Source: Azonexus sp.
Lineage (GTDB): Bacteria > Pseudomonadota > Gammaproteobacteria > Burkholderiales > Rhodocyclaceae
Reading direction: 5' to 3'
Length of the DNA: 64,000 nucleotides
NCBI RefSeq assembly: GCF_030824335.1
Contig: NZ_JAVBXX010000006.1
Span: 124,001 to 188,000 of the forward strand
Shown here: positions 57,484-64,000 of the stretch, one piece after another
How positions within the stretch are numbered: position 1 is the first letter of the stretch
How the letters are laid out: each line of letters starts with the position of its first letter
The notes under the pieces: generated by a model
Told to the model about the DNA's origin: nothing
Databases searched by the model: none
Seen by the model: the letters and a program-made list of their open reading frames with translations, nothing else
Made by a program: the position numbers and the translations under genes

Positions 57484-58808
57484 GCAGCAAGACAGTCGCC
57501 AAATCCGCCAGTGAATCCCGCTTCCTTGTTCAAGCGTTCCAGATAGGCCTGTGCCAGCTTGAGTGCCTGGTCCCACAGGGTGGTGCTGATCTGACTATAG
57601 AACCCGGCGGCGGGCAACGTGGCGGGGAGTTCGCCGCTACTGCGCGGGGCGAAGGCCATGGGGAGCATGTCGTAGGCCGGGGCTAGGTCGTAGGGGCGGC
57701 CGCTGTCGGTGACGAAGGAGAGGTTGCCGGGGTGCATGTCGGTGTTGCCGATCAGCGTGCCGAAGGCGTGCAGCAGGCAGGCGGCTTGGTGCGCTTCGCT
57801 GGTGATATGGCGTTCGGCGAGCAGGCGGGCGGTCATGGCCGGCCAGCCGCCACGGCCGAGGCCGATGAATTCGGCGTCCATGGCGCTGAGCGAGATGAGG
57901 CCGCGCCTGCCGTGCGGGCCGATGCGGTCGAAACGTTCAACTTCGAGAAAGCGTTGCTGGCTGTGGTCGATGATCCGTGTGGCAACGGCGGCAATTGCGT
58001 TTTCGCGCAGCAGCGTGAGTGCGTGGTGTTCGGCCAGCAACAAGTCGCGCCAGCGTTGGGCGATGGGGTTGTCAGCGCTCGCACCGAGATCGAGTGAAAA
58101 TTTGACCAGTACGTGGCGCGCGCCGTTGGCCGTTTCGGCATAGGCGCCGAACTTGGGTTGCTCGCCGCCGGCCGATGAGGCCGGAGTTTCGCCGTTAAGC
58201 GCTTGCCGGGCGCGTTCGGCGTAGGCGGCGGCAAGCCCGCCAGCCGGTAACGCCACTGGCTCGGGGCGCTGGATGAAGTGCGTGCGCCCGGCGTCGCCGA
58301 CGATCAGATTGCCGATGGCGTCGCTGCCCGGTTGACTGAGCAGGGCGCGCAGGATGTGTTCTTCCTGCCAATCACCCAGGCGGGGCGGCAGGGCGAGTGT
58401 TGCCGCCTGGGCGGCGACAAAGGCGCGACCGAGAAAACCTTGTGGCCGCATGTCGTCCAGCCACCAGGGGAAGCCTTCGCTGTGGCTGGTGCTGCCGTCG
58501 GCCTTGGTCATCACGTAGCCGGTGGGCTGCACCGGGCTGAGTTGCCCAAGCGTCTCGACCTGGCCTTCTGGAGTGACGCGATAGATGGGAATGTCCGGCA
58601 CGGCCAGCAAGGGCCGGCGCAGCGCGTAGTGAATCGATTGATAGTGGCCAAAGCGGATAATCTGATTGCCCAGCGACTGCATGGCACGGGACAGCGTAGC
58701 TTGGCTAACCCCCATTTTTTCAACCAAATGACGCGCTTTAAGCGGGCCGCTGGCAAGTAATGTACGGATGCTTAGCACGTGATCGGTAGGCAAGACGAAT
58801 CGATTCAT
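57432..58808 (-). CDS. yjjJ: YjjJ-type HipA-family Ser/Thr kinase with N-terminal HTH
   Basis: A 458-residue protein. An N-terminal winged helix (about 5-60; LLASGPLKARHLVEKMGVSQATLSRAMQSLG) is fused to a HipA kinase. Kinase motifs are intact: GGEQPKFGA, LEVERFDR, GNTDMHPGNLSF (catalytic) and YDLAPAYDMLPM. HipA kinases phosphorylate aminoacyl-tRNA synthetases; the YjjJ target is not certain. The fused HTH may replace a separate HipB. The ATG ending at 58808 is chosen because an upstream ATG at 58856 would lie ahead of the promoter -10. Confidence 0.88.
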   Translation of the reverse strand: MNRFVLPTDHVLSIRTLLASGPLKARHLVEKMGVSQATLSRAMQSLGNQIIRFGHYQSIHYALRRPLLAVPDIPIYRVTPEGQVETLGQLSPVQPTGYVMTKADGSTSHSEGFPWWLDDMRPQGFLGRAFVAAQAATLALPPRLGDWQEEHILRALLSQPGSDAIGNLIVGDAGRTHFIQRPEPVALPAGGLAAAYAERARQALNGETPASSAGGEQPKFGAYAETANGARHVLVKFSLDLGASADNPIAQRWRDLLLAEHHALTLLRENAIAAVATRIIDHSQQRFLEVERFDRIGPHGRRGLISLSAMDAEFIGLGRGGWPAMTARLLAERHITSEAHQAACLLHAFGTLIGNTDMHPGNLSFVTDSGRPYDLAPAYDMLPMAFAPRSSGELPATLPAAGFYSQISTTLWDQALKLAQAYLERLNKEAGFTGGFGDCLAALERHVQTAAERIGRLG

Positions 58809-58855
58809 GAATAGATTGACGAATCGATAATAGGCTAATCCAGTCCGATTGACCA
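58794..58855 (-). promoter_or_regulatory. yjjJ promoter with paired operator-like repeats
   Basis: Minus strand TGGTCA (58855-58850), 17 bases and TATTAT (58832-58827) form a promoter. GACGAATCGAT occurs at 58794-58804 and 58818-58828, 24 bases apart, one copy over the start codon region and one on the -10. The placement suggests autorepression by the HTH of YjjJ itself. Confidence 0.6.
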
Positions 58856-59031
58856 TTGCAGTTTTTCCCCTGCGTGAGGGATACATCCCGTGCCCGCTGA
58901 TTATGTGCGGCAAGCGACAGAGATAAGTACCGGGCGCCTTTAAGCTTTCCTGTCGGCGCAGTGACGCCTAAGGGGAGGGTGTGTATGAAGAGTCTGCTGA
59001 ATGGGCCGGTACGGCAAGGCGCTGCTAACCT

Positions 59032-60744
59032 ATGATCCACTTCGATCACCTGTTGTGGCGGCGTTTTGGCACCATTGCGCTGCCGTACTGGTGTAAAGAC
59101 GAGAAATGGCAGGCGCGCGGGCTGCTGCTCCTGCTTGTCGCATTGTTGCTGGGCCAAACCAGCTTTGCCGTCCTGCTTAACGAGCAAACGGGGGAATTTA
59201 CCTCGGCGTTGGCGGCAAAGGATGCCGATCGGTTCTGGATTTCGATCAAGAAATGTCTGCTCGTCCTCACCATCGCCGTGCCGATTTATGCGTTTTTTTA
59301 CTACGTCCGGGACCGCTTGGCACTGCAGTGGCGACGTTGGCTGACCCGCAGTTTTCTTGGCAGCTATTTCAGCCATCGGGCGTATTACGCACTGAACGCC
59401 AGCAGCGAAGTCGACAATCCCGATCAACGCATGGCCGAAGACATCAATACCTTTACCCAGAAGTCGCTGTTTTTCCTGCTGGTCCTGGTCGGTGCCTTGC
59501 TGCAATTGGTGGCGTTCAGCGGTGTGCTGTGGACCATTTCCCGGGAATTGGTGGTTTTCCTGATTTTCTATGCGCTGATTGGCACGGCTGTGACCGTGTT
59601 GGGCTTTGGCAGGTTATTGATCGGGCTTAACTTTTACCAGCTCAAGCGCGAGGCGGACTTTCGCTTCAGTCTGGTGCGTGTGCGGGAAAATGCCGAAGCC
59701 ATTGCGTTTTATCGTGGTGAAGCGCAGGAGTCAGGTCTGGTCGATCAGCACTTTGATGAAGTCTTCGACAATTCCAAAAAGCTCATCTGGGCGCAACTGA
59801 AACTCAACTTTTTCCAGTATGCCTACAGTTTCATGACCATCGTTTTGCCCAGCATGATCATTGCGGGGCGGGTGATTTCGGGAGAGTTGGAGGTTGGGCG
59901 GGCGATCCAGGCAGCTGGTGCGTTTGCTGCCATCCTGGTGGCGCTCACGGTGATCGTCGATCATTTTGAAAATCTCAGCAAATTCATTGCCGGGATTGAT
60001 CGTCTGGATGGCTTTGCCAGATTCCTGGCCGGGACGGCAAAGGCGAAGGCCGGGGATGAAATTGAAGCGGTGCAGGATTCGTATATCGCGATTCAAGACC
60101 TGAGCTTGCGCACCCCGAATCAGGAGCGGACGCTGATCAAGAATCTGTCGCTGACGATCAATCCCGGCGAGGGTTTGATGATCGTGGGTTCCAGCGGTTG
60201 CGGGAAAAGTTCCTTGTTACGCGCCATTGCCGGGCTTTGGCGCTCGGGAGACGGGCGCATCATCCGGCCGGATCAGACAGAAATGCTGTTTCTGCCGCAA
60301 CGGCCTTACATGCTGCTGGGCAGTCTGCGCAGCCAGTTGCTCTACCCGCAACAGGCGCGCCGGATTGCCGATGATGAACTGCTGGAATTGCTCGAACGGG
60401 TCAATCTGCCGAATATCGCAGCCCGTTTCGGTGGCCTCGATGCCAAACTCGATTGGGCCAAGGTGTTGTCGATCGGTGAGCAGCAACGCATCGCCTTTGC
60501 CCGCCTGCTGCTCACGGCGCCGCGTTACGCCTTGCTCGATGAAGCGACCAGCGCACTCGACGGTGCCAACGAAGAAAGCCTGTATCGTGAGTTGGCCGGC
60601 ACGTCCACGACCCTGATCAGCATCGGCCACCGGTTATCCATTCTCAAATATCACCAGCAGGTGCTGGAACTTCTGGGCAATGGGAAGTGGCGGCTGAACC
60701 CGGAATACTTCAAGGAAAAGGCAGCGGCAACGTATCACGCCTGA
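59032..60744 (+). CDS. SbmA/BacA-like ABC transporter, fused permease-ATPase
   Basis: A 570-residue ABCD-type half transporter. The membrane domain (about 20-330) has VDNPDQRMAEDINTF and FRFSLVRVRENAEAIAFYRGE, both diagnostic of the SbmA/BacA/ABCD family. The ATPase has Walker A GSSGCGKSS, an unusual signature LSIGEQQR and Walker B YALLDEATSALD. Relatives move peptides, very-long-chain fatty acids or, in Mycobacterium BacA, corrinoids. Location among B12 genes makes corrinoid transport possible, not shown. Upstream 223 bases hold only the yjjJ promoter. Confidence 0.88.
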   Translation: MIHFDHLLWRRFGTIALPYWCKDEKWQARGLLLLLVALLLGQTSFAVLLNEQTGEFTSALAAKDADRFWISIKKCLLVLTIAVPIYAFFYYVRDRLALQWRRWLTRSFLGSYFSHRAYYALNASSEVDNPDQRMAEDINTFTQKSLFFLLVLVGALLQLVAFSGVLWTISRELVVFLIFYALIGTAVTVLGFGRLLIGLNFYQLKREADFRFSLVRVRENAEAIAFYRGEAQESGLVDQHFDEVFDNSKKLIWAQLKLNFFQYAYSFMTIVLPSMIIAGRVISGELEVGRAIQAAGAFAAILVALTVIVDHFENLSKFIAGIDRLDGFARFLAGTAKAKAGDEIEAVQDSYIAIQDLSLRTPNQERTLIKNLSLTINPGEGLMIVGSSGCGKSSLLRAIAGLWRSGDGRIIRPDQTEMLFLPQRPYMLLGSLRSQLLYPQQARRIADDELLELLERVNLPNIAARFGGLDAKLDWAKVLSIGEQQRIAFARLLLTAPRYALLDEATSALDGANEESLYRELAGTSTTLISIGHRLSILKYHQQVLELLGNGKWRLNPEYFKEKAAATYHA

Positions 60745-60920
60745 CGGGGTGAGGGGCGGCAAGGACGTATTGATGGAATTTCCCCGGCAGAAGGCGAGTG
60801 GTTTAGGGAAAAGTCATGCCGCCCGGACGGCGATATGAGTTATCCGGGTGTCCGCTGGTCGGCTACAAGCTGTCCGGCTGTTAGAATCCGCCGTCATAAC
60901 GCCTGAGCGAGAGCAGAATT

Positions 60921-62438
60921 TTGCGGATTCACATTATCAACCCGGTGGCCGATGCACCCAGCTACCACTCGGCCGAGGTCTACGCTGCCTGGGGTGGCGA
61001 TCGTCGCACAACGACCGCGGATCTGGCCATTGCCACGCTGGCTGCCTTCGTCCCGCCTGACTGGGAAATCCGGCTGACCGACGAGGCGATCGAGCCGCTC
61101 GGCCCGGATGGTGACCCGTGTGATGAATGCGACATCGTGGCGATTACCGGCAAGGTTTCGCAGCGCAACCGCATGATTGCCCTGGCCAATGCCTATCGGA
61201 GGCGTGGCAAGCTGGTGTTGGTGGGCGGGCCTTATGCCTCACTCAGTCCGGACGACCTGAGACCGCATGCCGATATATTGGTTACTGGCGAGATCGAGGA
61301 TATTGCTGCAGGTTTGTTTGCCGATCTGGCATCCGGCCACTGGCAGGATCGTTACTTGGGAACGCGCCCCGATCTGCGCAATTCGCCCGTGCCGCGCTGG
61401 GATTTGTATCCGAATCACGGGGCCAATCTTGGCACCATCCAGACGTCGCGAGGCTGCCCGTTTACCTGCGATTTCTGCGATGTGATCCAGTATCTCGGCC
61501 GTCACCAGCGCCACAAGGACCCGGCGCAGGTCATTGCCGAGCTTGAAGTGCTTTATCGTCACGGCTACCGGCGAATTTTTCTTGCCGATGACAATTTCAC
61601 GGTTTACCGTCGCCACGCCCATGCCGTACTGGAGGCGCTCAGCGCCTGGAATGCAGCGCATCGCGATGATCCGGTTTGCTTCATGACCCAGGTATCGATC
61701 GACCTGGCCCGCGACCCCGACTTGATGGCGGCCTGCAAGGCGGCGCGGCTGGATACGGTGTTCATCGGCATTGAAACGGTGAACGAAGACAGTCTGCGGG
61801 CTGCCGGCAAACGGCAAAACCTCTACCACGGTGCCGGCGAGGCGCTGAATTTGATTCTCGCTCACGGCATCATGGTCTATGCGGGAATCATCGTTGGCTT
61901 CGATGCCGATGGGCCGGATATTTTCGACCGGCTGAATGAGTTTTTTGCCACGGCCCCATTGCCATTGATTGGGATCGGTGCGCTCGTCGCGCCACCGGGA
62001 ACGCCGTTGCATGCCCGTTTGGCGACGGAGGGGCGACTGGTAGGCGAGGACTGGCAAAGTGCAGCCAACCCGTTTGCGACCAATATCGTTCCCGCTCGGA
62101 TGTCGCGTCAGGCACTGCTGGACGGCGTAGCGCAACTGTGCCGCGACGCCTATGCGCCGGATGCCTTCGCGCAGCGTTTGGGCAACTTTCTGGCGGCCTA
62201 TGGTGGCCCCGCCGTTGCGCCGGCCGAAGCGCCGGTCCCGATATTCATTCCTCCCGGCGAACGGGCGTTGATCAAGCGCCTGTCCGGTTTGGGGCGTGAG
62301 GAAAAGCGGATGATCATGAGCAGTCTCGGCGCCGCAACATGGCGTCCGGATGCCCAGATGGCCATCGTCGAATTCCTCAGTCGTTATGCGCAGGTCCGGC
62401 ACATGCTGGGTGCCAAGCCGAAATCCCTGATGCAATAA
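60921..62438 (+). CDS. B12-binding-domain radical SAM protein
   Basis: A 505-residue protein. Residues 1-140 are a cobalamin-binding-type Rossmann domain (LVLVGGPYASLSPDDLRPHADILVTGEIED). The radical SAM core follows, with CxxxCxxC in SRGCPFTCDFCDVIQ and LADDNFTV. It resembles the hopanoid/uncharacterised B12-radical-SAM group; the substrate is unknown. The start is a TTG at 60921 (MRIHIINPVADAP), with GAGAG upstream; there is no in-frame ATG until much later. It precedes cobU tail to tail by 28 bases. Confidence 0.87.
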   Translation: MRIHIINPVADAPSYHSAEVYAAWGGDRRTTTADLAIATLAAFVPPDWEIRLTDEAIEPLGPDGDPCDECDIVAITGKVSQRNRMIALANAYRRRGKLVLVGGPYASLSPDDLRPHADILVTGEIEDIAAGLFADLASGHWQDRYLGTRPDLRNSPVPRWDLYPNHGANLGTIQTSRGCPFTCDFCDVIQYLGRHQRHKDPAQVIAELEVLYRHGYRRIFLADDNFTVYRRHAHAVLEALSAWNAAHRDDPVCFMTQVSIDLARDPDLMAACKAARLDTVFIGIETVNEDSLRAAGKRQNLYHGAGEALNLILAHGIMVYAGIIVGFDADGPDIFDRLNEFFATAPLPLIGIGALVAPPGTPLHARLATEGRLVGEDWQSAANPFATNIVPARMSRQALLDGVAQLCRDAYAPDAFAQRLGNFLAAYGGPAVAPAEAPVPIFIPPGERALIKRLSGLGREEKRMIMSSLGAATWRPDAQMAIVEFLSRYAQVRHMLGAKPKSLMQ

Positions 62439-62466
62439 CGCGCGAAGATGTTGCGGCGGGCGTTAT

Positions 62467-63027
62467 TTACGCTGGCTGCGCAGTTTTCAGCACCAGCGGC
62501 AGACCCGCCGCCACCAGCGTGACCTGCTCGCAAACCGCCGCGACGCGCTGGTTCAGGCGGCCCTGTTCGTCGGCAAAAAGCCTGGATACCGGGTGCATTG
62601 GCACGATGCCCCAGCCGACTTCGTTGGAGACCAGGATCACCCGGCCGGGCAGTTGCGGCAGGCATTCGATCAGCGCGCCGGTTTGCTCGCGCAGTAGCGG
62701 GCAATCGATGGCTTCGCCGGCTTCCGCCTGCGTGGCGGCACAGCCGGCAAAGAGCAGGTTGGACAGCCACAGGGTCAGGCAATCGACCAGGATGCAGGTG
62801 TCCGGGCTGGCCAGTTCGCGCAGTTTGTCTGCCAGGTGCAGGGTTTCTTCGGCGCAGCCCCAGTCGACCGGGCGGCGTTCGCGATGATGGGCGATGCGAC
62901 GCGCCATTTCGCCATCGCGGGCTTCGGCGGTGGCGAGATAGATGACGTGCAGCCCGGATTGCGCGGCGCGTTGTTCGGCGAGCAGGCTTTTGCCGGAACG
63001 GGCACCGCCAAGGATCAGTTCTTTCAT
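62467..63027 (-). CDS. cobU: Adenosylcobinamide kinase / cobinamide-phosphate guanylyltransferase
   Basis: A 186-residue enzyme with ELILGGARSGKSLLAEQRAAQ (P-loop), YLATAEARDGEMARRIAHHRERRPVDW and ILVDCLTLWLSNLL, and VSNEVGWGIVPMHPVSRLFADEQGRLNQRVA. It phosphorylates adenosylcobinamide and adds GMP (CobP in Pseudomonas). Start at the ATG ending 63027; one three codons upstream is also possible. It diverges from the riboswitch-cobT unit. Confidence 0.93.
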   Translation of the reverse strand: MKELILGGARSGKSLLAEQRAAQSGLHVIYLATAEARDGEMARRIAHHRERRPVDWGCAEETLHLADKLRELASPDTCILVDCLTLWLSNLLFAGCAATQAEAGEAIDCPLLREQTGALIECLPQLPGRVILVSNEVGWGIVPMHPVSRLFADEQGRLNQRVAAVCEQVTLVAAGLPLVLKTAQPA

Positions 63028-63083
63028 GTCCGGCATTCTCGGTGAAGGCGGGGGAGAGGACAAGGTAAAGGCAGAGGCAGGGT

Positions 63084-63270
63084 TATAATCCGTGCCGTTC
63101 GACATCAAGGAACCCGGTGCGCGCTTGATTCGGTTCAGGCGCAATTCCGGGGCGGGCCCGCCGCTGTAATCGGGGACGGTCGCTGCACGATGCCACTACG
63201 CGGGGAGACAAACCTGCCGGGAAGGCGCGGCGAGCCGGACGATCCGAAAGCCAGAAGACCTGTCGTACGT
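63084..63270 (+). promoter_or_regulatory. Promoter and cobalamin riboswitch upstream of cobT
   Basis: TATAAT at 63084-63089 predicts transcription near 63096. The leader shows AAGGAACCCGGTGCGCGC, GCGGGCCCGCCGCTGTAATC, a GCCGGGAAGGCG element and the B12 box AAAGCCAGAAGACCTG (63247-63262). GACA near 63101 can pair with TGTC near 63261 to close the outer stem. Conserved order and sequence identify a cobalamin riboswitch. Confidence 0.92.
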
Positions 63271-63292
63271 CAAAACTGCAAGCCTGTGGACA

Positions 63293-63337
63293 GGGCTTCG
63301 CGGCTGCGTTGGCCAAACGCTGCCGCGAGGCCCTTTT
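63293..63337 (+). terminator. Attenuator terminator of the cobT riboswitch
   Basis: GGGC-TTCGCGGC-T-GCGTT pairs with AACGC-T-GCCGCGAG-GCCC across a five-base loop (17 pairs, one T-T mismatch and one wobble), followed by TTTT. It starts 31 bases after the B12 box and ends 16 bases before the cobT ATG, so B12 probably stops transcription here. Confidence 0.85.
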
Positions 63338-63353
63338 GCTTTTGGAGAATCGG

Positions 63354-64000
63354 ATGCATTCGTTCAAGATTTCGGCCCCTGACCGGGCCATCGAAAATTC
63401 GCTGAAAAACAAGGTTGACCGCAAGACCAAGCCGGTCGGTGCCTTGGGCCAGCTGGAAAGCGTGGCGAAGAAAGTCGCGCTGATCCAGCAAACCCTGACG
63501 CCGGCCCTGCGCCAGCCGCAGATGCTGGTTTTTGCTGGCGACCATGGTGCGGCCAAGGCCGGCGTGTCGGCCTACCCGCAGGACGTGACCTGGCAGATGG
63601 TCGGCAACTTCCTCAACGGCGGCGCGGCGATCAATGTGTTCTGCCGGCAGAACGGCATCGCGCTGTCGGTCGTCGATGCTGGCGTCGCGCACGACTTTAC
63701 TGCGGTCGACGGCTTGATTGCGGCAAAAATCGCCCACGGCACGGCCAACTACCTGGAACAGCCGGCGATGAGCGCCGCGCAGTGCGCCGAAGCGATTGCC
63801 CGTGGCGCCGCCATCGTGCGTGAACTGGCGGTGCAGGGCTGCAATGTCGTCGGCTTCGGCGAGATGGGCATCGGCAATACCGCGTCGGCCTCGCTGATCA
63901 CGCATTGTCTGACCGGCGTGCCGCTGGCCGAGTGCGTCGGGCGCGGCACCGGCCTCGACGATGCCGGGCTGGCGCGCAAGCAGGCGCTGCTCGAACAGGC
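63354..64000 (+). CDS. cobT: Nicotinate-nucleotide-dimethylbenzimidazole phosphoribosyltransferase, truncated by window end
   Basis: The first 215 codons of CobT are present: [16 protein letters not shown] at the substrate site, [36 protein letters not shown] and [14 protein letters not shown]. The enzyme activates dimethylbenzimidazole, made by BluB, as alpha-ribazole phosphate. GGAG precedes the ATG. The gene runs off the right edge; the catalytic C-terminal glutamate region is not visible. Confidence 0.93.
   Translation, partial: MHSFKISAPDRAIENSLKNKVDRKTKPVGALGQLESVAKKVALIQQTLTPALRQPQMLVFAGDHGAAKAGVSAYPQDVTWQMVGNFLNGGAAINVFCRQNGIALSVVDAGVAHDFTAVDGLIAAKIAHGTANYLEQPAMSAAQCAEAIARGAAIVRELAVQGCNVVGFGEMGIGNTASASLITHCLTGVPLAECVGRGTGLDDAGLARKQALLEQ

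Overview
The window is a GC-rich (roughly 60 percent) chromosomal segment of a betaproteobacterium. Gene content and protein style point to Rhodocyclales (Dechloromonas/Azonexus-like): a class I PHA synthase, the O2-independent ubiquinone genes ubiUVT, a LiuR-controlled leucine/isovalerate operon, aerobic-style B12 completion genes and a SAM-II riboswitch on metX. The genus is an inference from resemblance; no rRNA or tRNA gene is present to confirm it.

Layout. 0-0.9 kb: a truncated HEPN-like gene and a ParDE-type toxin-antitoxin pair with a palindromic operator. 0.9-13.3 kb: one long minus-strand catabolic operon (thioesterase, liuA, a GNAT-carbonic anhydrase fusion, thiolase, EamA transporter, acyl-CoA dehydrogenase, isomerase, LOG protein, liuB, liuC, liuD) read from a MerR/LiuR palindrome and headed by liuR. 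13.4-17.6 kb: an MBL hydrolase, phaC, csbD and an OmpA-like lipoprotein. 17.6-20.1 kb: ubiU-ubiV-ubiT behind a textbook FNR-type promoter. 20.2-27.5 kb: a receiver/ATPase regulator, then the rod-shape cluster mreBCD-mrdA-rodA-rlpA. 27.6-36.5 kb: gatCAB with an unknown lipoprotein gene inside, pyrE, xth, a DUF883/YqjE/YqjK membrane set, a LETM1-like protein and an AmpG-like permease. 36.5-38.5 kb: metX-metW under a SAM-II riboswitch with a visible terminator/antiterminator. 38.5-44.2 kb: PilZ-STAS protein, TonB-dependent receptor, HAMP-GGDEF-degenerate-EAL protein and a solute-binding protein.

44.3-64 kb is a cobalamin region split by accessory DNA. A B12 riboswitch heads bluB-cbiB-cobD-btuF-btuF2 (minus strand); cobQ, cobU and a second riboswitch followed by an attenuator and cobT (plus strand, cut by the window end) complete lower-ligand synthesis and nucleotide-loop assembly. 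Between them lie MntA/HepT, a NERD-helicase plus an AT-rich DUF262/DUF1524 gene (a candidate defence pair), a broken XRE regulator with its operator intact, an orphan AAA ATPase with an iterated ACTTATGG promoter region, a decayed HTH gene, a YjjJ/HipA kinase and an SbmA/BacA-like ABC exporter-fold transporter. A 59-bp direct repeat of the yjjJ 3' end brackets the ATPase and decayed HTH gene, suggesting a small inserted module.

Across the whole window the decamer TGCGGTCRAC is present 22 times by eye, in both orientations, in genes and in extended form between genes. This density resembles DNA-uptake-type or highly iterated words and is the most unexpected signal here.
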